DNA from: Methylobacterium sp. Leaf104
GTDB taxonomy: Bacteria > Pseudomonadota > Alphaproteobacteria > Rhizobiales > Beijerinckiaceae
Direction of reading: 5' to 3'
Assembly (NCBI RefSeq): GCF_001422885.1
Contig: NZ_LMMZ01000001.1
Span: forward strand, 753 to 64,752
Length of the DNA stretch: 64,000 bases
This document shows, in pieces, positions 28,089 through 36,980 of this stretch. Under the pieces are notes generated by a model. The model was not told the origin of the DNA, did no database searches, and saw only the letters and a list, made by a program, of their open reading frames with translations. How positions within the stretch are numbered: position 1 is the first letter of the stretch; each line of letters opens with the position of its first letter. The position numbers were made by a program, and so were the translations under genes.

Positions 28089-28535
28089 TTGAGCGAAACC
28101 GAATCCGCCGGCATCCACACCCTGCCGGTCCGCGTCTATTACGAGGACACGGATTTCTCCGGCTTCGTCTACCACGCCAGCTACCTGCGCTTCATGGAGC
28201 GGGGGCGCACCGAATTGCTGCGCGGGCTCGCCGGCGACCAGTCGGACCTGCATCGCGACGCGGCCGGGCTGCACTTCGTCGTGCGCCGGATGGTGATCGA
28301 CTACCTCAAGCCGGCCCGGATGGACGACCTGCTCGCCGTTCGCACCTGGACCGCCGCGATGAAGGGGGCCTCCATGCACCTCGCCCAGGAGGTCCGGTGC
28401 GGCGAGACCGTGCTGGTGCGCGCCGAGGTCGTGGTGGCCTGCGTGCGCGACGGCCGCGCGATCCGTCTGCCCGACAGTCTGCGGGCGGCCCTCTCGCCGG
28501 ACCGGCGCGAGGGCGCGTCCGACCCGGGCACCTGA
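28089..28535 (+). CDS. ybgC: Acyl-CoA thioesterase YbgC (Tol-Pal associated)
   Basis: 148 residues from a TTG at 28089 with GGGAG 8 bases upstream; the frame extends further back but only into the decayed phosphoesterase. The hot-dog fold is clear: VRVYYEDTDFSGFVYHASYLRFMERGRTELLR with the catalytic Asp of the 4-hydroxybenzoyl-CoA thioesterase family, and RRMVIDYLKPARMDDLL. It hydrolyses short-chain acyl-CoA or acyl-ACP and is regularly found upstream of tolQ. Here a chemoreceptor gene on the minus strand lies between ybgC and tolQ. Confidence 0.92.
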   Translation: MSETESAGIHTLPVRVYYEDTDFSGFVYHASYLRFMERGRTELLRGLAGDQSDLHRDAAGLHFVVRRMVIDYLKPARMDDLLAVRTWTAAMKGASMHLAQEVRCGETVLVRAEVVVACVRDGRAIRLPDSLRAALSPDRREGASDPGT

Positions 28536-28608
28536 CGCCCCGCGCGATGCCGACGGGAGCATCGCGTGGGCGACGCTTCGCCTTGCGCGTCGGATCTCGG
28601 TTCGATCG

Positions 28609-29862
28609 TCAGATCTTGCGGACCTCCCCGAGGAAGAGCTTCACCGCGGCCGCCACGGTCTCGATCTCGCGATTGAGATCCGCCGTCGCGCGCAGCATCC
28701 GCTCGGCCGAACTGGCCGAATCCGTCGCGCTCATGGCGACCGCCGCCACGCTGGAGCTCACCGTCTCGGTCCGGCCGGAGGCCTCCTCGACGCTGCGGCG
28801 GATCTCGGTGGAGGTGGCCGACTGCTCCTCGACGGCGGAGCCGACGGAGATCGCGCTCTCGTCGATGCGGGCGATGATGCCGGCGATCCGCTCGATGGTC
28901 GAGGCCGTGGACGTCGTCGCGGTCTGGATCATCGCGACCTGGCGCGAGACGTCGTCCGTCGCCCGGGCGGTCTGGGCCGCGAGTTCCTTGACCTCGCTGG
29001 CGACGACGGCGAAGCCCCGCCCGGCCGGTCCGGCGCGCGCCGCCTCGATGGTCGCGTTGAGGGCGAGCAGGTTGGTCTGGCTGGCGATCTGGCCGATCAT
29101 CCCGACGACCTGGCCGATGTGATTCGAGTTCTCGCTGAGCGCGCGCACGCTCGCCACCGCCTGGCGCGCTTCCTCCACCGCCTCGCCGGTCACCGAGCGG
29201 GAGCGGTTCATCTGATGCGTGATCTCGGCGTTCACGGTGTTCAGTTCCTCCACGGCCCTGGCCACGGTCCGGACGTTGGCCGAGGTCCCGATGGCGCCCG
29301 ACGACGCCGTGGCGGCGGCGTCGGAGGTCTCGCCGGTCTTCTGAAGGACCTGGTTGGCGGAGTCGCGCATGGTGTCCGTCGCGCCGCCGGCGGCATCGAG
29401 GGCGGTCTGGATCGCGGTGTCGAAGGCCGAGATCGCATCGGTGAAGGGGGTCACGTCGGCCCAGGACAGCACCGCCGCGATGTAGGTGCCCTGCGACATC
29501 ACCGCGGAGACGTGCAGGTCGAGGGTCTTGGGGCCGAGCCGGATCTTGGTTCGCCAGGGCAGGCGCGACGGATCGGCGACGATGCTGCGCTGGTGGTGGG
29601 GATTCTTGTGGAACACGTCCATCGACGTGCCGACCATCCGGTCGGGGTTCACTTCCCGCGGCAAGTATTGCCTCAGCGCATGCATGGTCTCGACGCTGCG
29701 CCGATTGGCATAGGTGATGTTCGCCGTGACGGGATCGAGCACCAGAACGTTGACCGGAAGCGCATTCAGCACGGCTTCCGGATCGATTTGCAGCGTGGTT
29801 TCGGCTTGGGCAGCGGATTGGGACCGGCGCATGGCGCCAAAGATCTTCCTCTGACTATTCAT
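28609..29862 (-). CDS. Cytosolic chemoreceptor with PAS-like domain
   Basis: About 417 residues from the ATG at 29862 (an upstream ATG at 29913 is possible; neither has a strong ribosome site). Residues 20-130 look like a PAS domain ([28 protein letters not shown] ... [11 protein letters not shown]). No membrane segment is present. The C-terminal half is a chemoreceptor signalling domain with [18 protein letters not shown] and [21 protein letters not shown] soluble receptor sensing a cytoplasmic or redox signal is likely. It is inserted between ybgC and tolQ on the opposite strand. Confidence 0.85.
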   Translation of the reverse strand: MNSQRKIFGAMRRSQSAAQAETTLQIDPEAVLNALPVNVLVLDPVTANITYANRRSVETMHALRQYLPREVNPDRMVGTSMDVFHKNPHHQRSIVADPSRLPWRTKIRLGPKTLDLHVSAVMSQGTYIAAVLSWADVTPFTDAISAFDTAIQTALDAAGGATDTMRDSANQVLQKTGETSDAAATASSGAIGTSANVRTVARAVEELNTVNAEITHQMNRSRSVTGEAVEEARQAVASVRALSENSNHIGQVVGMIGQIASQTNLLALNATIEAARAGPAGRGFAVVASEVKELAAQTARATDDVSRQVAMIQTATTSTASTIERIAGIIARIDESAISVGSAVEEQSATSTEIRRSVEEASGRTETVSSSVAAVAMSATDSASSAERMLRATADLNREIETVAAAVKLFLGEVRKI

Positions 29863-30257
29863 AGAGCTAGGCTTTCTGTGTAGTGCTGAGTATTTCCCCT
29901 GCTCGGAAAACATGACATATATTGGTTAAAAAGTCGTTAAACCGAAGATGAGACGTTTCGGTTCAGCCGCGTGGCCAGTATCGCTGGCAATCCGCTGGAT
30001 CAACCCCGTGCGCGTGGAAGCGGGGCGCCCCGGATCGCGGTCCGCGTGTCCGGTCCGGCCCCGGCAAGGGAATGTTAACCCTGCCGGGTGCTTAACTACG
30101 GCCGGAGCGGACGCGTGCGATGCACAAGGCCGGCCCATACTTTCGACAGATTCGCGGACCATTGAGCCTTGAAATCGCTCAAGGTTCCGGTTGAAGCGCG
30201 CAGGACGGACCACCGGTTCCGTGACGGTTCCGCGCGGGGTTTTTCGAGGATCATGTC
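29863..30257. other. 395-bp divergent region upstream of tolQ
   Basis: No gene recognised. The part 29880-29965 is AT-richer, with GACATATATTGG and an inverted repeat AACCGAA/TTCGGTT (29940-29963, 10-base loop). A second hairpin, roughly CCCGGCA-A-GGG/CCC-TGCCGGG with one bulge, lies around 30060-30088. The tolQ promoter is probably here. A CGAGGA ribosome site precedes tolQ. Confidence 0.5.
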
Positions 30258-30974
<717 letters not shown>

Positions 30975-31001
30975 TCCCACCCCCACACCCGAGGAACGAT
31001 C

Positions 31002-31448
31002 ATGGGCATGGCCCACGGAGCAGCGCAGGGTGGAGGCGGACGGCGTCGGCGGGGACGCCGGCACGCGGCCATCAACGAGATCAACATGACGCCGTTCATC
31101 GACGTCGTGCTCGTGCTCCTGATCGTCTTCATGGTCGCGGCGCCGATGATGACGGTGGGCGTGCCCCTCGACCTGCCGCAATCGAAGGCGAGCTCGCTGA
31201 ACTCCGACACCAAGCCGGTGACGCTCTCGATCCGCCAGTCGGGCCAGGTCTTCCTCGGCGAGGCCGAACTCTCCGACGACACCATCGTCCCGAAGCTCAC
31301 CGAGAGTTCGAAGGCCGGGTTCGAGGAGCGCGTCTTCGTGCGCGGCGACAAGCGGGTCGATTACGGCCGCGTCGCCCAGGTGATGGCGATCGTGACCGGC
31401 GGCGGCTTCAAGAAGGTCGCCCTGGTCACCGAGCCGGATCAGAAGTAG
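31002..31448 (+). CDS. tolR: Tol-Pal system protein TolR
   Basis: 148 residues. A Gly/Arg-rich cytoplasmic N-terminus is followed by one membrane segment starting NEINMTPFIDVVLVLLIVFMV, where the Asp is the proton-carrying residue. The periplasmic domain (VPLDLPQSKASSL, PVTLSIRQSGQVFLGE) matches ExbD/TolR. It works with TolQ as the stator of the Tol motor. It is 12 bases before tolA. Confidence 0.95.
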   Translation: MGMAHGAAQGGGGRRRRGRRHAAINEINMTPFIDVVLVLLIVFMVAAPMMTVGVPLDLPQSKASSLNSDTKPVTLSIRQSGQVFLGEAELSDDTIVPKLTESSKAGFEERVFVRGDKRVDYGRVAQVMAIVTGGGFKKVALVTEPDQK

Positions 31449-31460
31449 CGGGCGCCGGCG

Positions 31461-32807
31461 GTGCGGATTCCCTTCAAGCGCAGTGAACCGGGCGTCTGGG
31501 TCTCGGCGGCGACGCATGTCGGCCTGCTGACGGTCGCCCTGTTGTCGGTGGCGGCCCCCGCCCTGCCGGATGCGCAGGAGGGCGTGCCCGTCGAGGTGAT
31601 GACCGAGCAGCAATATTCGGAGCTGACGAAGGGCGAGCGCAACGCCGATGCGCCGCAGCCCAACGCCAAGCCGCGCGCCGACCGGGTCGCCGAGAAGTTC
31701 GAGGAGCGCGAGCCCGAGAACGCCAAGGTGGATGCCCCGGCCCCCCCGAAGCGCCCGGCCGACATGAAGGTGGCGAGCGCCGAGGAGATGCCGCTGCGCT
31801 CCAGCGAGCCCGACCCGCAGGAAGCCAAGGCCGAGGCCGCCAAGGCGGAAGCCGCGAAGGCGGAAGCGGCCAAGGCTGAAGCGGCCAAGGCGGCCAAGGC
31901 CGAGGCTGCCAAGGCCGCTGCCGCCGCCGAGGCGAAGGCCGCCGCGGAAGCCAAGGCCGCGGCCGCCGCCAAGGCGAAGGCCGAGGCGGTCAAGCGCGAG
32001 CAGCTCGCCGAGTTGATCGAGAAGCAGGAAGCCGAGGCGGAGGCCAAGGCCGAGGCTGCCGCGAAGGCGGAGGCCGCGAAGGCCGCTGCCGCCGCCAAGG
32101 CGAAGGCCGAGGCCAAGGCCAGGGCCGACGCGGAGGCCAAGGCCGAGAAGGAGGCGGAAGCCAAGGCCAAGGCCGTCGCGGAGGCGAAGGCCAAGGCGGA
32201 GGCGGAGCGCCAGAAGGAACTCGCCGAGGCAGAGGCCGAAGCGAAGGCGGAGGCCGCCGCCAAGGCCAAGGCGGATGCCGCCGCCAAGGCGAAGGCCAAG
32301 GCGATGGCGGATGCCAAGGCGAAGGCCGACGGGGAGGCCAAGGCCAAGAAGCAGGCCGAACTCGCCGACAAGTTCAGCGCGGGCGACATCCGCTCCCTGC
32401 TGGCCTCGAAGGCGCCGTCGCAATCCACCGGTGCCACGGGGCGCGAGGTGCAGCGCACCGCCTCCCTGGGGGCGGCCACCGGCACCGCGCAGCGCCTGTC
32501 GCCGTCCCTCAGGGACGCCCTGGTGGGGATGCTTCAGCAGCAGATCGAGCGCTGCTACGTGGCGCCCCCGGGGGCGACCCAGGGCGTCGTCCTGCCGATG
32601 CTCGACATCCGGCTCAACCCGGACGGCACGCTCACCTCCGAGCCCCGCATCATGCGCGGCGGCGCGAACGCGGTGGACCGCTCGATCGCCGAGGCGGCCC
32701 AGCGCGCGGTGCGTCGCTGCGCGCCCTACAAGATCCCGGCCCAGTACGCGCCGTACTACAACGACTGGAAAGCCATCAACGCGGAGTTCGAGTTCTCGCG
32801 GGCGTGA
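31461..32807 (+). CDS. tolA: Tol-Pal system protein TolA
   Basis: 448 residues from a GTG start. One N-terminal membrane segment (VSAATHVGLLTVALLSVAAPA, residues 13-33) is followed by a very long Ala/Lys/Glu helix (about residues 115-310, many KAEAA units), the span that crosses the periplasm. The C-terminal domain (residues about 340-448: LRDALVGMLQQQIERCYVAPPG, LDIRLNPDGTL, YKIPAQYAPYYNDWKAI) is the TolA/TonB-type outer-membrane contact domain. It links TolQR energy to TolB/Pal. The repeats are coding, not mobile DNA. Confidence 0.94.
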   Translation: MRIPFKRSEPGVWVSAATHVGLLTVALLSVAAPALPDAQEGVPVEVMTEQQYSELTKGERNADAPQPNAKPRADRVAEKFEEREPENAKVDAPAPPKRPADMKVASAEEMPLRSSEPDPQEAKAEAAKAEAAKAEAAKAEAAKAAKAEAAKAAAAAEAKAAAEAKAAAAAKAKAEAVKREQLAELIEKQEAEAEAKAEAAAKAEAAKAAAAAKAKAEAKARADAEAKAEKEAEAKAKAVAEAKAKAEAERQKELAEAEAEAKAEAAAKAKADAAAKAKAKAMADAKAKADGEAKAKKQAELADKFSAGDIRSLLASKAPSQSTGATGREVQRTASLGAATGTAQRLSPSLRDALVGMLQQQIERCYVAPPGATQGVVLPMLDIRLNPDGTLTSEPRIMRGGANAVDRSIAEAAQRAVRRCAPYKIPAQYAPYYNDWKAINAEFEFSRA

Positions 32808-32956
32808 TGCGGCGGCCCCCTCCGGGCCGCGCACGCGCGCGCCGCGTGGTCCGAGACGGTCCGAGGCTTCCTCCGCCCGAGGCGGGGCCGTCCCATCCGC
32901 GCGCATTCTCCGGACCCACCCACGATCCTCGCATTCCCACGACCACGGAATCGATC

Positions 32957-34291
32957 ATGCATCGCAGTCTACTCAAGAGCCCGGTTTCCAGGGGCCTGAC
33001 GTCGCTCCTCGCGCTCCTGGCGCTCGTTCTGTTCGGCCTGACCCCGGCTGCGGCGCAGCTCAACCTGCGCATCGGCGGCGGGTCGTTCCAGCCGATGCCG
33101 ATCGCGGTCACGGATTTCTCCGGGGATCCGAGCCTGGGGCTCCTCGTCTCCAGCGTGGTGACGAACAACCTGCGCCGCTCGGGCTACTTCACCCCCGTGG
33201 AGAAGGCGAAGTTCCCCGAGGCGCCGGGCTTCGACGCCGTGCCGGGCTTCGAGAAATGGCGGGCGGCCGGAGTCCAGGCCCTGATCACGGGCCGCGTCGC
33301 CCGCGACGGCTCCGGCAAGCTCAAGGTCGAGTTCCGCCTCTGGGACGTGACCTCGGGCCAGCAGATGACGGGCCAGCAATACGGCACCGATCCGGCCAAT
33401 GCGCGCCGCACCGGCCACCTCATCTCGGACGCGGTCTACACCAAGATCACCGGCCTCGGGCCCTGGTTCGACAGCCGCATCGCCTTCGTGGACGAGTCCG
33501 GCTCCAAGGAGAACCGGCGCAAGCGCCTGATGGTGATGGACCAGGACGGCGCCAACGTGCGGGCGCTGACGAACGGCGAGAACGCCGTGGTGGCGCCGCG
33601 CTACTCCCCGGCGACCCAGGACATCGCCTTCATGACCCAGACCACGGGCCAGCAGCCGCGCATCCAGGTCATCAACCTAGAGACCGGCAGCCGCCAGGCG
33701 CTCGGCAAGGCCGATTCGATGAGCACCAGCCCGCGCTTCTCGCCGGACGGCCGACGCCTCGTCATGAGCGTGCAGCAGGGCGGCAACGCCGACATCGTGG
33801 TCATGGATCTGGCCTCGAAGGCCCAGACGCCGATCACCAACGGCAACGCCATCGACACCTCGCCGACCTACTCGCCGGACGGCAGCCAGATCGTGTTCGA
33901 ATCCGATCGCGGCGGCTCGCAGCAGATCTACGTCATGAGCGCCTCGGGGGGCACGCCCACCCGCCTCTCCTTCGGCGAGGGCTCGGCCTCGCAGCCGGCC
34001 TGGTCGCCGCGCGGCGACCTCATCGCCTTCACCCGCCAGCGCAAGGGCGGCTTCGCCATCTGCGTGATGAAGCCGGACGGCTCGGGCGAGCGCGTGCTCA
34101 CGGAAGGCTTCCACAACGAAGGCCCGACCTTCGCGCCGAACGGCCAGTACGTGCTGTTCTTCCGCGATCCGGGCGGCCAAGGCGGCGGCAAGCTCTACAT
34201 GGTCGACATCACCGGCAAGGTGGAGCAGCCGGTGCCGACCCCGTCCTACGCCTCGGACCCGACCTGGTCGCCGCTGCTGTCGGGAAAATGA
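32957..34291 (+). CDS. tolB: Tol-Pal system periplasmic protein TolB
   Basis: 444 residues. Start 32957 gives a signal peptide (LTSLLALLALVLFGLTPAAA, cleavage before QLNLRIG). Then come the N-terminal domain (PIAVTDFSGDPSLGLLVSSVV) and a six-bladed beta-propeller with repeated SPDG blades (RFSPDGRRLVMS, TYSPDGSQIVFESDR, AWSPRGDLIAFTRQ). TolB binds Pal and links it to TolA. A 149-base gap after tolA is long for this operon. The usual next gene, pal, is absent. Confidence 0.95.
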   Translation: MHRSLLKSPVSRGLTSLLALLALVLFGLTPAAAQLNLRIGGGSFQPMPIAVTDFSGDPSLGLLVSSVVTNNLRRSGYFTPVEKAKFPEAPGFDAVPGFEKWRAAGVQALITGRVARDGSGKLKVEFRLWDVTSGQQMTGQQYGTDPANARRTGHLISDAVYTKITGLGPWFDSRIAFVDESGSKENRRKRLMVMDQDGANVRALTNGENAVVAPRYSPATQDIAFMTQTTGQQPRIQVINLETGSRQALGKADSMSTSPRFSPDGRRLVMSVQQGGNADIVVMDLASKAQTPITNGNAIDTSPTYSPDGSQIVFESDRGGSQQIYVMSASGGTPTRLSFGEGSASQPAWSPRGDLIAFTRQRKGGFAICVMKPDGSGERVLTEGFHNEGPTFAPNGQYVLFFRDPGGQGGGKLYMVDITGKVEQPVPTPSYASDPTWSPLLSGK

Positions 34292-34316
34292 CGGCGCATC
34301 GGGCGCGGCTGTCGCG

Positions 34317-34895
34317 TCAGCCGCGTTCGGAGCCTGCGGTTCGGCGCATGAAGCCGAAGGCCGAGCTCAGCGACGCGCCGGCGGCGCCTGTCACGGCCTG
34401 GACCGCGCCGACCGCTGCTTGAGCGGCTTCACTCGCCGTGGAGACCAAGGACGATTCCGCGATCGTCGGTCCGGCGACGGGCTGGGTCACGCGCTGGGCC
34501 GCCCGGGCGAAGCCCCGCTGCAGGACCTCGCGATCGTTGCTGATCAGCGCCGGAAGCCGTGGGTCCGCCAGGGCGATCAGCAGGCCCCCGTCCTGGAACG
34601 TGATTTCCAGCAGCGTCTGAGGTTGCGACTCTTCGGCGGAGACCGACGTCAGGGCGGTCGCAGCGAGAAGCGCGGTTCCGCTCAGATCGATGTTCGATGC
34701 CAGGGCAAGGCTTCCCTTCAGCCCTTCGAGCACCTGCCCGCCCCAGTTCCGAGCGCCCGCGACGTCCCCATGGGCCTCGACGGTCAGGATGCCCTCGACC
34801 GAGCGCTCGACGCCGTCCGGGCTGGTCAGAACACCTGCCTGATACGTGCCTTTGCCCTTGCCGCAATTTCCAGCAACCACCTTGATGTCAGCCAT
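34317..34895 (-). CDS. Hypothetical protein, 192 aa
   Basis: Starts MADIKVVAGNCGKGKGTYQAG after a strong GGGAGGG ribosome site. The first 120 residues look like a compact beta-rich domain (GVLTSPDGVERSVEGILTVEA, LLEITFQDGGLLIALAD). The C-terminal 70 residues are Ala/Thr/Ser-rich (AAQAAVGAVQAVTGAAG) and could be an amphipathic or weakly hydrophobic helix. No signal peptide. I do not recognise the family. It is convergent with tolB, in the place where pal is normally found, but shows no Pal/OmpA-like motif. Confidence 0.72.
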   Translation of the reverse strand: MADIKVVAGNCGKGKGTYQAGVLTSPDGVERSVEGILTVEAHGDVAGARNWGGQVLEGLKGSLALASNIDLSGTALLAATALTSVSAEESQPQTLLEITFQDGGLLIALADPRLPALISNDREVLQRGFARAAQRVTQPVAGPTIAESSLVSTASEAAQAAVGAVQAVTGAAGASLSSAFGFMRRTAGSERG

Positions 34896-35073
34896 CGCGC
34901 CCTCCCGCAGGTTTTTCTACCCCCGCGTGCAGGCAGCTGTCATGTACAAAAGCTTGGCCTTACCGCCACGAAGAGCATGGCCCGGAGCGCTAAGACCCAG
35001 GCTAAGTGGTTGGTCCCGAACGCATTATCCCTCAGACATCGCGAGGGTCTCGGAAAAGGGATAATCCCGTCCC

Positions 35074-36306
35074 TCACTCCGCGGGCACGAGCCGGTCCCG
35101 CGCCCGCAGCGCCGGGAACACCCGTCCCCACAGGGCGGCGACGAGGAGCGTGGCGAGGCCGCCCGCCACCACCGCGGGAACGGCGCCGATCAGGGCGGCC
35201 AGGGTGCCGGATTCGAACTCCCCGAGTTCGTTCGAGGCGCCGATGAAGACCGAGTTCACCGCCGAGACCCGTCCGCGCATGGCATCGGGCGTCTCGCCCT
35301 GGACGAAGGTCTGGCGCACGAAGACGCTGATCATGTCGGCCGCCCCCGTGACGAACAGGCAGGCCATGGAGAGGGGCAGCGAGGTCGAGAGGCCGAAGCC
35401 CACCGTGGCGAGACCGAAGAGGCCCACCGCCTGGAGCATGCGCAGCCCGGCCTGGCGCTGCAGCGGCCAGTAGGCGAGGGCGATCGCGGTGAGCACCGCC
35501 CCGGCCGCCGGCATGCTGCGCAGCACGCCGAGGCCGAGAGGGCCGACATGCAGCACCTCGGCCGCGAAGATCGGCAGGAGGGCGGTGGCACCGCCCAGGA
35601 GCACCGCCACGAGGTCGAGGCTGATGGCCCCGAGCACCACCGGATGCGTGCGGATGTAGGTCAGGCCGGCCGAGAGGGTTTCCCAGGTCACGGGCGGCCG
35701 CTCCGTGACGGGGGCGGGCCGGAACCGGATCGCCAGGATGAGCGCGCTGGCCAGGGCGAAGCTCGCCGCGGCCGCGCCGAAGACCACCGCCGGTCCGAGG
35801 GCGTAGAGGAAGCCGCCGGTGGCCGGGCCGAGGATCGAGGCGCTCTGCCAGAGCGAGGCGTTCCAGGCGATGGCCGAGCCGAACAGCGGGCGGGGCACCA
35901 GGGTCGGCAGCAACGCCTGGAGGGCCGGATTGGCGAAGGCGCGGCCGGTGCCGATGACGACGACGAGCCCGTAGATCGGCCACAGGGTCGTGGCGCCGGA
36001 ATAGGCGGCGAGGAGCAGGCCGAGATCCGCCAGCGCCAGCGTCGCGTAGGCCAGGGCCGCCACGAGGCGCCGGTCGTAGGTGTCGGCGACGTGGCCCGTG
36101 ACCAGGGCCGAGAGCATGGCCGGGAGAAAGCTCGCCAGGCCCACGAGGCCGAGGGCCAGGGCCGAGCGGGTGATGTCGTAGACGAACCACCCCACCGCCA
36201 CCGCCTGCATCTGGAAGGCGAGGCCGGTCAGGAAGCGGGCGGATCCGAAGAGGCGGAAATCGCCGTTGCGGAAGACGGTCCAGCGCGGCGCGGCATCGGT
36301 GCTCAT
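35074..36306 (-). CDS. MFS exporter (EntS-like)
   Basis: 410 residues, about twelve membrane segments. The start FRNGDFRLFGSARFLTGLAFQMQAVAVGWFVYDIT is typical of the EntS/MFS_3 subfamily of drug and siderophore exporters. The loop-2/3 signature is modified (GHVADTYDRRLVAAL). Substrate unknown. It is the last gene of a minus-strand group with a redoxin and a DsbD-like protein, 44 bases from the redoxin start, but no functional link is evident. Confidence 0.88.
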   Translation of the reverse strand: MSTDAAPRWTVFRNGDFRLFGSARFLTGLAFQMQAVAVGWFVYDITRSALALGLVGLASFLPAMLSALVTGHVADTYDRRLVAALAYATLALADLGLLLAAYSGATTLWPIYGLVVVIGTGRAFANPALQALLPTLVPRPLFGSAIAWNASLWQSASILGPATGGFLYALGPAVVFGAAAASFALASALILAIRFRPAPVTERPPVTWETLSAGLTYIRTHPVVLGAISLDLVAVLLGGATALLPIFAAEVLHVGPLGLGVLRSMPAAGAVLTAIALAYWPLQRQAGLRMLQAVGLFGLATVGFGLSTSLPLSMACLFVTGAADMISVFVRQTFVQGETPDAMRGRVSAVNSVFIGASNELGEFESGTLAALIGAVPAVVAGGLATLLVAALWGRVFPALRARDRLVPAE

Positions 36307-36350
36307 CGCGCCGTGCTGGGGCAGGGATGTTTTCCCGTCAAGCGCCAGGA

Positions 36351-36977
36351 TTACGAGGCGTACTTGACCGTGCAGCCATAGGGCTTGGCCGAGCGCACCG
36401 AGACCGGCCGGCCGGCGGCGAGTTCGGTCAGGGCCGCGTCGACGAGGTTCCGGGCCGTCTTGAGGTCGGCGGGATCGGCCGAGGGCTTGTCGTCGATGCC
36501 GCCCTGGTAGGCGAGGGTCCCGTCCGGGGCGATGACGAACATGTGCGGCGTGGTCCTGGCGTCGTAGGCCCGGCCGACGCTGCCCGCAGGGTCGAGGAGC
36601 ACGGCGGTGGGCGCGGCGTCCCGGGTCTTCGTCAGCCGGTTGGCCTCCGCCCCGTCGACGGCGCCCTGCTCGCCCGGCGCCGAGGAGATGACGCTGAGCC
36701 AGACCACGCCCCGGCCGGTCCATGTCTTCTGGAGCGCCTGCATGGCGTGGGCGCCGTAGTGCTTCATCACGAAGGGGCAGTCGTGGTTGGTCCATTCGAG
36801 GACGACCGTCTTGCCGGCATAGTCCGAGAGCCGGACGGTGCGGCCGTCGGAATCCTGGGCGCTGAAGGCGGGCGCGGGCTTGCCCACCTGCGGGCCGGCG
36901 GCCAAGGCAGGGGCGTTGGGGGCGGCGAGGAGCGCCGCGAGACCCGCGGCGAGGAGATGGCGACGGGTCCGGGGCAT
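36351..36977 (-). CDS. Exported redoxin/thioredoxin-fold protein with single active Cys
   Basis: 208 residues. A twin-Arg signal (MPRTRRHLLAAGLAALLAAPNAPALA) precedes a redoxin fold (VGKPAPAFSAQDSDGRTVRLSDYAGKTVVLEWTNHDCPFVMKHY, broken here as a motif summary). The active site is DCPF rather than C-x-x-C; a second Cys lies near the C-terminus (KPYGCTVKY). That is the pattern of AhpC/TSA-like periplasmic proteins with a separated resolving Cys. The gene starts 3 bases after the dsbD-like stop, so the DsbD-like protein may be its electron donor. Confidence 0.85.
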   Translation of the reverse strand: MPRTRRHLLAAGLAALLAAPNAPALAAGPQVGKPAPAFSAQDSDGRTVRLSDYAGKTVVLEWTNHDCPFVMKHYGAHAMQALQKTWTGRGVVWLSVISSAPGEQGAVDGAEANRLTKTRDAAPTAVLLDPAGSVGRAYDARTTPHMFVIAPDGTLAYQGGIDDKPSADPADLKTARNLVDAALTELAAGRPVSVRSAKPYGCTVKYAS

Positions 36978-36980
36978 CGG

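Noticed and set aside
31800..32380. Dense short repeats in DNA
   Set aside because: They encode the Ala/Lys/Glu helix of TolA and follow codon structure, so they are not a separate repeat element.
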